The translations under genes and the position numbers were made by a program. Under the pieces are notes generated by a model. It ran no database searches, had not been told where the DNA came from, and saw only the letters and a program-made list of their open reading frames with translations. Positions 1 through 10,999 of a stretch of DNA of 64,000 nt are shown in pieces (position 1 is the stretch's first letter; the number at the start of each line of letters is the position of its first letter). The DNA comes from Orobanche coerulescens. Its lineage: Eukaryota > Streptophyta > Magnoliopsida > Lamiales > Orobanchaceae. The stretch lies in contig JAWKAU010000227.1 of NCBI GenBank assembly GCA_033398695.1, forward strand, positions 124,001-188,000. Direction: 5' to 3'.

Positions 1-735
1 GAACTTTTAAATGATAGTATAAATTACAAGATGGTTAAATTTTAGCTATGAAATCTTAGATACAATCGGTGTATCGCACGGGTTGAAAAAACAAAAAACA
101 ACCCCAGAGCAACATACGGGTTAGTAAAGCCTCATTTCATATAACTAATTACATAGACTAAAATAAAAGGACAATAACAATAAAAAAACATATAAACTTC
201 TCTAAAAGGCATTTAAATTCTGTCATCTGCTCATTCAACCGTCTACCCCAACATTACGTACAAAACACGTAGATATTCAACCAAAAATCGTGCATCGCAC
301 GAGTTGAATAATACCTCGTAATAATTAAATAACTAACTAGACAATAAAGTATAAAAAATGTAATCGAGGGAGGAACAAACCAGAAAATAATGATAAAAAT
401 ATACTACTAAATTAGAGTTAGGGTAAATTATCAAAGAAGAATATCATTTGTAATTTTATCTAGAGTCCCAAAAGCAGAAATGAAAATTTCTAAGATAATG
501 GAAAAGAAAAAAAATCAACATATTAATAATAATATTGGGTTGCCTCCTCCCAACAAGCCCTTTTTATCATCGTTGTCTCAATAAGAACTTCCATTTTCAA
601 TGGACAAATCAAGAAGATTTTAGTATAAGTCTCAATAAATATTCGGTGCTTAACGAGAATCTTCCTCTCTTTAGATGCTTACGGGAAGCTAGCTCTGAAT
701 TACCCTTTTCATATAAACCCTTGCACTTTGACATA
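1..735. other. AT-rich intergenic DNA with one dispersed-repeat copy
   Basis: No supported gene. About 245-330, read on the minus strand, carries CGTGCGATGCAC followed by a stretch ending in a gttttgtacgtaatgttg-type sequence. That matches the repeat copies at 21650-21740 and 22010-22070. A second short match (tatcgcacgggttg) lies near 71. The remaining sequence is low-complexity A/T with only chance short ORFs. Confidence 0.6.
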
Positions 736-743
736 ATTTTTTT

Positions 744-769
744 CAGTGTTTTCAATTGCGTTGCGTAGG
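744..769 (+). repeat. hAT-1 left terminal inverted repeat
   Basis: Begins CAGTGTTTTCAATTGCG and is the inverted partner of 4264-4289. It is preceded by the 8-bp target-site copy ATTTTTTT. Confidence 0.8.
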
Positions 770-1029
770 TCTGTAGCGTTTTTGTAAAGAATTGCGTAGC
801 GCAAAATAGCATAGCGCATAGCGTAAGTAATTCGAACATGACATTTTTAAGTGAAAAAATAAAATAAATATTCTTGTGTAAGATCAATATATAAATAACC
901 CAAGTAAAATAGCCATGGAATAATTTCAAATAAACAAAACAACTTAGAACAATGATAATAATCCAAAATAACAAACTTAAATAAGCCACAACATGAAAAT
1001 ATTCAATTCTAGAAACACTTAAAAATTCT

Positions 1030-3623
1030 AATTTCTAGTAGTAGTCGTTCTCATCCAATATGATATCACTATCATCATCATCGAGAGTTTGTATTTCGGA
1101 AAAGTTGCCTTCACAAAGATTTGAGGGTCTACACCAACATGGTCTTCAATCTCCACATCTTCATCAACAAGCCCAACAACTCTCACTTGCTTCTCCTTGC
1201 CCCGACCTATTATATATGAAATGAGATGTAATAAGTGATAGGTCATTTTCCAAGTGAGAACTGAATAAAAATATCAACATATACTTACTTGAGCATTCAC
1301 CAACTCTCTTTCTGGAAGGCATAATCAAATCCTCAACTTCTCTATCAATATCTTCTTCTATTCTTTTATCCGAATCCAAGAGACTATCAAAGGGATCGGA
1401 TGGCACGGTCATAATAGGATCTCCCGAGAATAAGTCATCATTTTCAAGCCAACGACTACCCTCGGAAGGACCGGATCTTCTTTCTCGATTATCCATTCAT
1501 CGTGCGAATCAATCTCATCTACTACGATCGGATCAATTTTATCTCTCCTTCTAATACTTCTCTCCCTTAGCTTGAAATTATACTTTACAAAACCAAAGCA
1601 TTCAATCTTTGATGTTCAAGCCTATTCCTCTTCTTTGTATGTATCTAGAATTATAAAGAAGTGCAAATTACAATTAAAACGAGTATTCAAAGAAATGGAA
1701 CTCTTCAAGTTTAGTAGAAGTTAGACTAATTACCGATTCAAAAGTACTCAGTTCCTTTCACACCCGAAGCACTACAAGTAAGACTTAGCACTCGAATAGC
1801 AAAACCAAAGCTCGGGTGTCTTATGTCCAAATCGCTCCCACCATTTTGTGAAAAAATAATATCATTGAATTTATATAAAAACATGCAAGTCCCAACATTA
1901 TTTGAATAATATAATTGAATATACAAAGAAAAAGACAATTATAATATGTTAGAAAAATATACCTGGAGCCCGCAACATTCTAGACCTCTTTGCCATTGGA
2001 CTTCCAAATTCACCTTCAGCTTTATCATATAAGTCCAATTGAAGATCAGCTTTAAGACGATCATCCGGAGATAACATTTTATCCATACAAGTGTGGAGCC
2101 CATCTCTAACTTCATCACAGTTTGAAAACTTGTCTTCATAACGCAATTGCGGATTCAGATAATACCCAGCCGCATGTAGAGGATGATGAAGTTGTGGAGT
2201 CCACCGAGCATCTATTTTCCTCCAAATGGGCATATACTTTCTTTGAACCCCCCCACAATTAAATTTGATGGTTTCCTTTGCCTTATCCATAAACTCATAT
2301 ATATATCCCATGGCTGGTCTCTCCTCCGAATCAACCTCCCTTAACACACTAACAAGAGGGACAACACTCTTAACACAAAATGCTACGTGTGGCCAAAAAT
2401 TAGGGTCATTAATTACAATTCTTTTAACTATTTTCCCTTCGACTTTTTGCGCTTGAGGAGACTTAACCCATTCTTCGGAAGCGAACATAATTTCAAGTGC
2501 TCTTTTTTGCTTGTACATACTTTGAAGTGTGAGAAAGGCAGTGGCAAAACGAGTTACCGCGGGACGAAGAAGTTCCCTATCTTTTGTATGCACCCTCATC
2601 AACGAAAGAATAGTTCCATGCCCATAAATGAATTTCACAACTCTCTTAGCATTTTTAATAGTATCTGAAAATATTTTCAACTTTGCAATATCTTCTAACA
2701 TTAGATCGATGCAATGAGCCGCACAAGGTGTCCACCATATTGCCGTTCTAGTCTCCATAATTTTTTTCCCTGCCTTGACGCAATTTGAAGCATTATCCGT
2801 GACAATTTGGATCACATTCTCCTCTCCTATCTCATTTATAACTTCATCAAGATATTTATAAATCAAATCACCATTTTTAATTGAAGCGGAGGCATCAATT
2901 GATTTTAAAAAGAACGTGCCGGCGGGACTATTTACTAAAAAATTCATCAAAGACCTATTCTTCCCATCAGTCCATCCATCCGACATAATAGTGCACCATG
3001 CAATTTCCACACCTTTTATGTTCTTCGTAAATAAGGTTGATATCATCAACCTCGGCTTTAAGAACCCAAGTTCTTAATTCATGCATAGAAGGCGGCTTAA
3101 ACCCTCTACCATATTCAGAATACCATCTACCATAGGCAACCAATAAGGATCATTCACAACATTAAAAGAAAGTGCGGCGTAAAAATAAATCGACCAACTT
3201 TTCGACATACTTGATTCGCAATTCTTTCTTGAATGCGTAATTGATGGTAGTTTATCTAGGTGTAGAGCTAACAAATTTATCCATTGTGCTCAAGATAGAG
3301 TGTTACTACCAATTCCCCATCACTTTGGAGAGAAAGCATACTCCTACCTGCTGGACCCTCACCAATTTCACGCAAAGTTAAGTTCTTTTGCTTTTTGAAA
3401 GCCTAGCCTTTTCAATACATTCAACAATTTCTTTCTTAACATTATCCGGAACACTTGGGCAAGGGATACACCTTTGTGTGTTTGAGCCAAGTGCTCTTTA
3501 ATACGAGTAATACCCCATTTGATTTGTGATTACAAAACTTACATATAATATATTTATCCCCTTCATTCTAAAAGCATACTTCCAAGCAATATCTTTCTTT
3601 GAATTTGAGCCGGAGGAAGACAT
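1030..3623 (-). pseudogene. hAT-1 transposase remnant (BED finger, DUF659, hATC)
   Basis: The family cuts and pastes DNA using a BED-finger DNA-binding domain, an RNase H-like catalytic core and a C-terminal hATC dimerisation domain. The likely start codon is at 3623 (ATG, then a Ser-rich stretch). A BED finger follows (CKFC ... IKEHLAQTH, about 3570-3465), split by single-base shifts. At 3280-3050 the motif DPYWLPMVD leads into a frame-shifted GFKPPSMHELRTW. The longest open stretch, 3049-1949 (366 aa), carries the DUF659/catalytic region: MSDGWTDGKNRS and VTDNASN (two catalytic Asp positions) and CAAHCIDLMLEDI. After an apparent intron, 1830-1735 encodes AIRVLSLTCSASG of hATC, but the next conserved Cys-Glu-Arg-Asn-Trp segment is broken by at least two single-base losses. 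The tail (DEWI... and the acidic segment 1496-1280) is also shifted. It is clearly non-functional. Confidence 0.85.
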
Positions 3624-3684
3624 TAGAAAAGAGTACTTAATGTCAAAAGGAGACTGTTATCTTTGGCCGACCGCTTCTCTTTCT

Positions 3685-3925
3685 TGGCGGAACTTTTTTT
3701 TTTCGAACTCGAACTTCCTGCTCTGTGCGGACTTTTTCTTGCCGGATTTTTTTTTCTCAAGTCCGACGTGGGAGTTTTTGGTGGCGAATTTTTTTTCGAA
3801 CTCGAACTTCCTGCTCTGGCCGGACTTTTTCTTTGGCCGGATTTTTTTTTCCGACGTCCGACGCCGCCGGAGTTTTTCGGGCCGGAATTTTTTTGGTCCG
3901 GGAACTTTTTTTTTTGCAGGTCGAT
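3685..3925. repeat. Imperfect tandem T-run / GC repeat in the hAT-1 5' leader
   Basis: Blocks of T8-T10 alternate with GC-rich text. The unit cgaactcgaacttcctgctc occurs at about 3697 and 3797 with related text around each copy. On the minus strand it would read as a Lys/Ser/Pro-rich peptide (RAGSSSSKK twice). It sits just upstream of the transposase start, so it is more likely leader sequence than coding. Confidence 0.6.
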
Positions 3926-4263
3926 GGTCGATGGTTGCTGAAGTTTTCTGGTTTGTATTAAGTATTGTGGTTTGTATTTATAGTAACTAGGGTTTAGTAA
4001 CCACTGTTTAGTAACTAGGGTTTTCTGCCTATTTCGCGCCAAACACACAAAGGGTTTCTGCCAAAAAAAACCTCCTTTAGAAAATAGGTTTCGCCAGCCG
4101 ACAATCCAAATAGCGCAAGAATTGCGCGCGCAACAGGGAAAAGCGTAGTAAAAGCGTGCGCAACAGGGAAAAGCGCAGAATGGCGTGCGTAAAATAGGTA
4201 TCCGCGGCCCAGGCTCGCTATGTCGCGTTTTCCTCGTAATACCGCAATAGCGCTACGTAGCGC

Positions 4264-4289
4264 GCTATTTGACGCCTTTGAAAACACCG
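4264..4289 (-). repeat. hAT-1 right terminal inverted repeat
   Basis: Read inward on the minus strand it begins CGGTGTTTTCAAAGGCG. It is followed on the plus strand by ATCTTTTT, the other copy of the target duplication. Confidence 0.8.
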
Positions 4290-4297
4290 ATCTTTTT

Positions 4298-5008
4298 GAA
4301 ACTAGATAGAAATATTTTCTTCATCGGCCTTCAAATTTATAGTATGCATCATTTCCAGCTCTTCTCTATAATTCAACTCAAACACTCCCTAGACAAGATG
4401 GTCAATTACACTTCACGCAAAAAGAGAACAAGTGTCTTCATGAAATTTTATCGCCTCATAAATATTGAATTTTACTACTTGATCGTCAAATTCATCGTCA
4501 GAATACCCCCACTAACATCTATTTTTGTATGGGTTGTGTTCAAAAATGACCTCCCTAACAAAATAGGTGTTGGATTTGACGAGTGCTCGTGCATATCAAT
4601 GACGTAAAAATCAGCGAGAAAAACGAACTTATTAAAAGGACGTCTTCAATAAACCCTTCAGGGTATACATGACTATGATCCGCTAATTGAATAATTATCT
4701 TTATTTCTTCTAAACACTCCAAATTTAAATACGAATAAATAGATCATTGCATAACATTTATCGTGCCCCTAAATCTAACATAGCTCGTTCAATCCTAAAA
4801 TTTTCAATTCGATAAGAAATAAAGAACATACCTGAATCCTCATATTTTGATGGCAGCTTCTTTTTGGAGGATGGCTAATACATTTTCTCCCATAAACATC
4901 TTCTCTTCATTGTGCATGTTGACCTAAAATCATTGTGCATATATTATATAATGACTAAATTATATTACGTGTCCATTAATTCATGCTACATTAATTTCAC
5001 GAAATATG
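4298..5008. other. AT-rich spacer between hAT-1 and hAT-2
   Basis: No conserved protein, RNA or element ends were recognised. Open frames here are short and show no family motifs. Confidence 0.5.
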
Positions 5009-5016
5009 CATACGAG

Positions 5017-5185
5017 TAGAGGTGCCCAACCACGGGTCCGGAACCGGGTCCGGGTCGGCCCCGTCGGGTCGCCGGGTCGGCAGGACAGGACCCGGACCCC
5101 ACCCGTACATATGAAATGTACGGGTTGGCGGGTCGACGGTGCCACGGTGCAGGTCCGACCGCCAGTCACGGGTCGACCCGTCTAT
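5017..5185 (+). repeat. hAT-2 left TIR and GC-rich subterminal array
   Basis: The TIR TAGAGGTGCCCAAC is followed by about 150 bp of repeated cgggtc/gtcggg words, then a poly-T run. Its mirror is at 16765-17003. Subterminal arrays like this are typical binding sites for hAT transposases; that function is inferred here. Confidence 0.8.
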
Positions 5186-5288
5186 ATTTTTTTTTCTTTT
5201 TTTTTTTAAAATGTATATAAAACTTTTATTTGTTGTCATTTTATACACGAAAAATAACTATAAGTGAACAAGAAAATCATTTGAAAAA

Positions 5289-5491
5289 ATTAGCTTGTAT
5301 TTAATTTTAAGTTTTTACTTAAAATTAAATTACCTACGTATCCCCGTGAGGAATCAAAGCTCCACGTAGTTCTTTTACTTGAGAAGAGTTAAAAAAAATG
5401 GGCTTGTATTTAATTTTAAGTTTTCACTTAAAATTAAATTGCCTACGTATCCTCGTGAGGAATCAAAGCCCTACGTAGTTCTTTACTTACC
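5289..5491. repeat. About 110-bp direct tandem duplication in the hAT-2 3' region
   Basis: Two nearly identical units (about 5289-5385 and 5401-5491) share ttgtatttaattttaag, then a cctacgtatcc word, gtgaggaatcaaagc and acgtagttctt. They differ by a few substitutions. The pair lies between the transposase stop (5502, minus strand) and the left TIR, so it belongs to the element's 3' untranslated region. Confidence 0.85.
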
Positions 5492-5501
5492 TGACTTACC
5501 T

Positions 5502-5719
5502 TTAGTCGAAGTCGATGTCGTCGTCGTCTTGATCATCGGTTTGACTCATTTGACTAGACTCTCCTTCGGTAGTGCCTTCTTGATAGGCATCTTGGTCCGC
5601 TAATAGGTCATCCCATTTATTTTCTTGATCTCGTAACTCGGCTTTTGTTGCGTCTTTAAGTATCATTTGAGCCTCGAGATTTTTTGGCGTCATTCGGGAT
5701 CTCCGCTCGTCCAGCATAT
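5502..5719 (-). pseudogene. hAT-2 transposase, C-terminal piece
   Basis: This is the part of the hATC domain and acidic tail cut off by element A. It reads LDERRSRMTPKNLEAQ, then an acidic Asp-rich end with a stop at 5502-5504. The residues continue exactly from SAFSEGGYM encoded at 14245-14218. The gypsy target duplication CATAT (5715-5719 and 14218-14222) overlaps the codons for Tyr-Met, so excising the insert in thought restores the frame. hATC mediates transposase dimerisation. Confidence 0.88.
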
Positions 5720-7555
5720 TGTAATATCCGGTATTTTCTTTCCCTTGTATTTTCATTTTTGGGTATATTTTTCGGTCATTGTGACCCTCATGTATCTTTC
5801 AGTATGTTCTTCCTGTCAACTGTTGAATTTGTACTCTTGTTATTGTTCGTTGTTTCAACTTTCCTCGCATGAGTTCGACTTTGTTAGATCATCATTAATT
5901 TTTGGTGACTCCAAAAATTATAAATCTTTGCAATATTATAGAACATCGAATTAGCTTTCCAATGGTTCAAACGGTGAGTCAATCGAGTCCTGGACGAGGA
6001 GTTATGGTCGTTTGATTTTGGCCGAGCACTCCCGGGAGCCTTTCGGCCGATAGGGGGCGATAGACTCTCTGCCGGCATCCCGTATGGGTATCGGTTGGGC
6101 CTATCGGCCGATAGGCCGGCGATATGTAAATTTCTTCACCTTCGAACTTCCAGTAGCCTTTCGGCCGATAAGGGGGTCGATAGACCCTACCACGAAATCC
6201 GTGTGACTATCGGTTGGGCACATCGGCCGATAGGCCGATAGGTTCACTGTGTTGCACTATAAATGTGGTTTTGAGCGTGAGCGGCTCATTATTTCCCTTC
6301 TTTTCCACCGAGTCGCGAGAGAGAGAGTTAGAGAGGAGAGAGTTCTTCATCAGGGTCGATTTTCATCTTTTCTTTTCGGTTGTGAGGCTCGGATAATCAA
6401 TCTAACGCGTTCTACGGATCTTAGTACTCGAATCTTCCAAGGTATTGCTCTAAAACCCTATTTCGATTAATTTGGGGTTTTGGGTTTTCTTCCGATTCGT
6501 TCCGTTTCGTTGGTGGATTCATGATGTATACGATTGATATTGTTAGTATCTTTAGTTTTCCTACGGATTCATGGATATTTTGTGGATTTTTATGGAATCG
6601 AGAGGGTTTGGTTGTGGTCCGCCCTCGTTGTTATTTTTGTATGAATATACATGAATCGTAGGCGGGTTTCCGGGTGTATTCCTTTTCCGTAATCGTCTAG
6701 AGTTGGTTGTGATTGTGTTGTTCGAATCGTTAGGTTCATCCGTCGGTTCCTCACGGTCGTGCTTGATTCTTCCGTTACGTTCGCGTCACCGTCTATTAAT
6801 CGAGGCAAGTATCCTTATGAACTTACAATCTTGGCATAGTAGTTTTGTATGAGAAATTGTGTGTGTGTGTATGCTCACTACGGGTTAGACTCGACGGGGT
6901 CTCGGTAGGGGTCCACGGAGGTGTGGATCGACGAGCTTTGCTTTTAACCACTACGGGTTAGATCCGACGGGGTCTCGGTAGGGGTCCACGGAGGTGTGGA
7001 TCGACGGTTAATTGTGGTGAATTTTACAAATGTGATTTGATATTGGCATTTCCGAAAATGAGTGCTTTCGAACGGTTTTCTTTATTGCATGCATTACCAT
7101 ATGTGTAAGATGTAAGTTGTTCATCTGGTTACTTGTACTAGCGTAATTGCTAACCCCTCTGGGGACCCGTTTCGGGGAAATTCGTTTTATGAATTTCAGG
7201 TCAGGTTCTTCGGGACGAGCGGGCGCTGGACCAGTACACGGATGATGGCCATGCGTGATGATTGTGCATAAGAGATGTCTTTTTGTCTTTTCATCTTTTA
7301 TGGCTTTTGAACTAATAGTTGTACTCGAGTACTTAAGAGTTCTTGTTCGTCCAGTTGTATGGTTGTGTTTATGTTGTGTTGGATGATGATGTTCTATTGA
7401 CCGGTTGAACCGGTGGATTGTTCTGCTTTGCGTCTTTATGACGTGGTGTTATTTTATCGCTTCGTGAGTCGTTGTGTATGATCTTTGTTCACCTGGTGGG
7501 TCCCATATAGGGATTCACGGCGCTGTAATATACCTCGGATATCCGGGGTGTTACG
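5720..7555 (+). repeat. Element A 5' LTR
   Basis: Starts TGTAATATCCGG and ends GGGGTGTTAC just before the PBS. U3 holds the CGGCCG palindrome array (6039-6240), and a TATA-like ctataaat follows at 6257-6264. A cgcgagagagaga purine tract lies about 50 bp downstream. In R/U5 a unit of about 75 bp containing ggggtctcggtaggggtcc is repeated in tandem (6876-7011). Confidence 0.93.
6039..6264 (+). promoter_or_regulatory. Element A U3 palindrome array and TATA box (5' LTR)
   Basis: Four CGGCCGATA words occur within 200 bp, including the perfect 16-bp palindrome CCTATCGGCCGATAGG at 6100-6115. Half-words (gcgatag, tatcggttggg) lie between them. TATA-like ctataaat follows at 6257-6264. The position directly upstream of the TATA box suggests a promoter-proximal control element; that role is inferred. 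Confidence 0.7.
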
Positions 7556-7559
7556 AAAA

Positions 7560-7571
7560 TGGTATCGAGAT
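7560..7571 (+). other. Primer binding site of element A
   Basis: TGGTATCGAGAT follows the LTR end by about four bases. It is the initiator Met-tRNA type (TGGTATCAGAGC in elements B and C) with one A missing. The missing base is in keeping with the many one-base gaps in this element. Confidence 0.75.
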
Positions 7572-7790
7572 CTAGGTTTATGGATACCTAGGCTTGTTGG
7601 TTTATTGGGTCTTGTGGTGTTTGGTTTTGCACATCATCGTCACGCCGCCATGATTCCGGTACTACCGGTGTCCGTAAGTTTTCTTTCCTCTGTTCATTAA
7701 TTCCTTGTATCGTACCTTTGATTCTCGACTTGTAATTGTTCTTCTCTCGTACTTACCCTCGTATGGCTTTTGCTACTTGTTTAACTCCGG

Positions 7791-8815
7791 CATGGATGCC
7801 GGAAGAGGTCGTGGTCGCGGTCGTGGTCGTGGACGCGCCGGGGCGTGGGCGGCCGGTGGCGGCCACGTCACAATCTTGAGGCCGCGTCAGCGGCCGTCAT
7901 AGCCATGCTTCTTCTCGAGCGTGCCGATCTTGGTATCGCGGCCGTTATGCAACAGATGGTGAACCAAATGGCGGCGATAGCTCAGCGGTTCGAACCCGGA
8001 TCAGGCCCACGCTAATCGGGAGGAGCGGACCGTTGGCTCCAAGATGTCATCAAGATGCATCCTCCTCGGTTTTCGGGAGCTTCGGACCCGATGGGGCCGG
8101 GAAGGGTGGATTAAGGAGATATCTAAGGTCTTCGTTGCCACTAATCGTCCCGAGGAACGTAGAGTCCCTATTGCTCAATACTTTCTCACGGGGGACGCTA
8201 CGGATTGGTGGGAGGCCGTTGGGCCCAAAGACCATCTTTGCCGTGGGTGAGTTTCAAGAGTTGATGGAGACCGAATATTGCCGTGGCGATCGGGAGCTCG
8301 GGTACATGCTTTTATGATGCTCAACCACGGGATATCCCGTAGCTCAAGCCATTGCCGATTTTAATAAGGAGTTGGGTTATGTGAAGACCCAAGTTGTCGA
8401 GGAGAGTGACAAGATTTTCCATTTCTCCAGACGGATGAAGTTGCCGATTCGGGACTATATGTCGGGGCTCGTATGCACTACATTGAAGGATTATCGAGTA
8501 GGGCCCTTGCTTATGATATGTCGGTGACGGCAAGTGAGGCGGCCCGCGAGAGTAAGAAGCGAGTCCGCTGAACTTTTCGGGCCACAAGAGTGGGGGTCGG
8601 CAGAGATCCCAATCTGCTAACTTCCCGCCGGGTGGTCGGCTCGTTCACTGGGATCCTCGTGGAACTACCGGTGCTCCTTTCCGTGATGTGAAGTGTTTCA
8701 ATTGTGGTCGACGGGCCACATCGGTCGTACTTGTTTGAGCCCTTTCTTTGACGTGTAATCAATGTGGCCAGTAGGGCCACAAGGTCTTCTGTCTTTGAGA
8801 GGGAGAAAATTCTTG
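7791..8815 (+). pseudogene. Element A gag remnant
   Basis: The probable start at 7791 gives MDAGRGRGRGRG, a Gly/Arg-rich N-terminus. The capsid-like middle is readable only across shifted frames: NRPEERRVPIAQYFLTGDATDWWEA at 8147-8220, then EFQELMETEY at about 8250. Two CCHC zinc knuckles, CFNCGR followed by GH and C (8694-8740) and CNQCGQ followed by GHK and C (8754-8800), are interrupted by lost bases and a TAG. Gag packages element RNA into virus-like particles in the cytoplasm. As written it cannot yield one protein. Confidence 0.75.
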
Positions 8816-8989
8816 GTGCCGGGCTTCCATTCCAGCGCCTAGGGAACCAAGTGTGAATCGAGATCGCTTGCTCCTCGGTCTCGCCGAGTGCTAGTCGGGA
8901 AGAGGTCGAGTTCAGCCCTCTAAGGGGGAGCTTCTAGTGTTGGCTCCGCCCACCGCGTGTCTATGAGATGCGGAGAGCCGATGATCCGG

Positions 8990-9300
8990 CGGCTACCGTA
9001 GCGGCAGTACCGTTTATATTCTTTCTCATCCTGTCGGTGTGCTTTTCGATTAGGTGCTACGCATTCGTTTATATCTCGGATTGTGTGCGCCGTTTGAGTC
9101 TCGACCGCTTGACACCTTGTGAGCCCTTCATCGTTAAGCTTCCTAGCGGTGATAGGATCGTTGGTGATCGGGAGGTTCGAGGCTGCTTACGTGCTTATTT
9201 GTGAGAGGACTTGGCCCTCTAATCTTATTGTTATGAGTATCGAGGGTGAGGATTTGATCCTTGGTGATGGTAGCTCGAGCGGCATGGTGCGATCATGAAC
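8990..9300 (+). pseudogene. Element A aspartic protease remnant
   Basis: Phe-Asp followed by a broken Ser-Gly site and GATHSF-like residues (about 9047-9075) marks the active-site region. The text gattaggtgct lacks one base where DSG is expected. Downstream, DCVRRLSLDRLTPCEPFIVKLPSGDR (9083-9155) is well preserved. The enzyme would cut the Gag-Pol polyprotein. The same type of one-base loss occurs at the equivalent site of element C. Confidence 0.65.
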
Positions 9301-9579
9301 TACCGCACGAGAGTCATCACTATGTTAGCCGAGGACGGCACCGAGCACTTTTTCGCGGGCGAAGAGGGGAAGCGAACTTCGTTATTAACGCCTTGAAGGC
9401 GATGAAACTCCTGCGTAAGGGATGTATCGGTTATTGGTGCTATGCCTTGAAGGCGGGGATGGTGGAGTCGAGCTTTCGTCGATTCCAGTCGTTAATGAAT
9501 TCCCGATGTTTTTCCTGACGAGTTACCGGATTGCCACCGGATCGTGAGGTCGAGTTCGCTATAGAATTAGAGCCGGGTG

Positions 9580-10830
9580 CGGCTCCTATTTCAAGGCACC
9601 CTATCGCATGGCACCTTCAGAGATGTCCGAGTTGAAGAAGCAGTTGAGTGAGCTTCTTGAGTCGGGTATGTTCGACCGAGCGCCTCGCCTTGGGGCGCAC
9701 GGTCTGTTTGTGCGAAAGAAGGATGGTTCGCTACGTTTGTGTATCGACTATCGCGAACTAAACAAGTGACCATCAAGAACAAGTATCCTTTGCGAGGATT
9801 GACGACTTGTTCGACCATTGCGAGGAGGCTGTATTCTCGAAGATTGATTTGCGATCGGGTACTATCGGCTCGGGTAAGGGAGTCGACGTCAAGCGAAATG
9901 CTTTTCGGACGAGATACGGACATTATGAGTTTGTAGTTATGCCTTCGGGTTAACTAACGCGCCGGCGGTGTTCATGCAGTTGATGAACAAAGTCTTTATC
10001 GAGTATTTGGATAAGTGTGTCGTCGTCTTCATTGACGATATTCTTATTTATTCGAGGAACGAGGAAGAGCATGCCCATCATTTGCGGATAGTGTTAGACA
10101 TTTTGAGGGCCGAGCAACTCTATGCGAAGTTCTCGAAATGTGAGTTCTGGCTGAAAGAAGTGATGTTTTTGGGCCACGTGATTTCAGCCGAGGGAGTTCG
10201 TGTAGATCCGCAGAAAATTGAGGCAGTGTTGGAATGGGCATCGCCCACAAACGTGAAGGAGGTCCGTAGTTTCTTGGGTTTGGCTGGCTACTACCGTAGG
10301 TTTGTCGAGGGTTTCTCGAAGCTGGCCCGACCACTTACACAGTTGCTCCAATCCGAGAAGTTAAATGCGGGACCGATGAGAGGCGATCGAGTTTTGAGGA
10401 GAAGAAGCGTTTGACTTCACCCGGTTTTGGCATTGCCATGTGGCAACGAGGGTTTTGCCGTTTATAGCGATGCTTCGGTCGTGGCCTTGGGTGCGTATTG
10501 ATGCGGACGGCAAGACCATTGCCTATGCGTCGAGACAGCTTGAGGCCATATGAGCTTAACTACCTACTCACGATTTGGAGTTAGCGGCGGTTGTCTTTGC
10601 ACTCAAAATTTGGCGTCACTATCTTTTCGGCTCTGCATGTCGATTTTTACCGATCATAAAAGTCTCAAGTACATATTTACTCAACGAGAGTTGAATATGA
10701 GGCAGGAGGTGGTTAGAGTTGATTAAGGATTATGACCTCGAAATCCTTTATCATCCGGTAAGGCGAATGTCGTGGCCGACGCCTTGAGTCGGAAACCGAT
10801 TGCGTTGCGAACGCTTGAGGTCCTTACGCC
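9580..10830 (+). pseudogene. Element A reverse transcriptase and RNase H remnant
   Basis: RT copies element RNA into cDNA. Motifs in order: PYRMAP-like text (9598), [19 protein letters not shown] (9705-9763), then a frame break. An open block at 9968-10414 holds the catalytic FIDDILIYS (10028-10054), [17 protein letters not shown] and [22 protein letters not shown]. RNase H follows (YSDAS-like, about 10465; [26 protein letters not shown], 10567-10630; [20 protein letters not shown], 10655-10705; [20 protein letters not shown], 10750-10800). It is split by several one-base gaps. Residue conservation between gaps is very high. Confidence 0.85.
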
Positions 10831-10999
10831 TCGATCCCGAGCTTCGGCGGGCTTTGATCGGGTTAGATGTTGAGGTTTCTTTGCCCGGATCATTGGGCAA
10901 CTTTGTGCCTTAGAAATTTTCGTCTTTGATCGATGAAATTAAATCAAGCAATTAGAGGATCCGATGATTACTCAAATCCGAGAGAACGTTCTTAAAGGA

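Larger units (their letters stand above)
744..4289 (-). mobile_element. hAT-1: complete hAT DNA transposon with decayed transposase
   Basis: The left end at 744 reads CAGTGTTTTCAATTGCG. The right end at 4289, read inward on the minus strand, gives CGGTGTTTTCAAAGGCG, so the terminal inverted repeat is about 17 bp with few mismatches. The flanks are ATTTTTTT (736-743) and ATCTTTTT (4290-4297), a 7/8 match, as expected for the 8-bp target duplication of the hAT superfamily. Subterminal regions repeat gcgtagcg-type motifs at both ends (about 790-825 and 4085-4270). A BED finger, DUF659-type and hATC coding remnants lie inside on the minus strand. The TSD and TIR degeneracy and the coding lesions indicate an old, inactive copy. 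Confidence 0.85.

Noticed and set aside
3526..3990. Plus-strand Phe/Leu-rich frames opposite the hAT-1 leader
   Set aside because: They arise from T runs in the tandem repeat. The BED finger is on the other strand.
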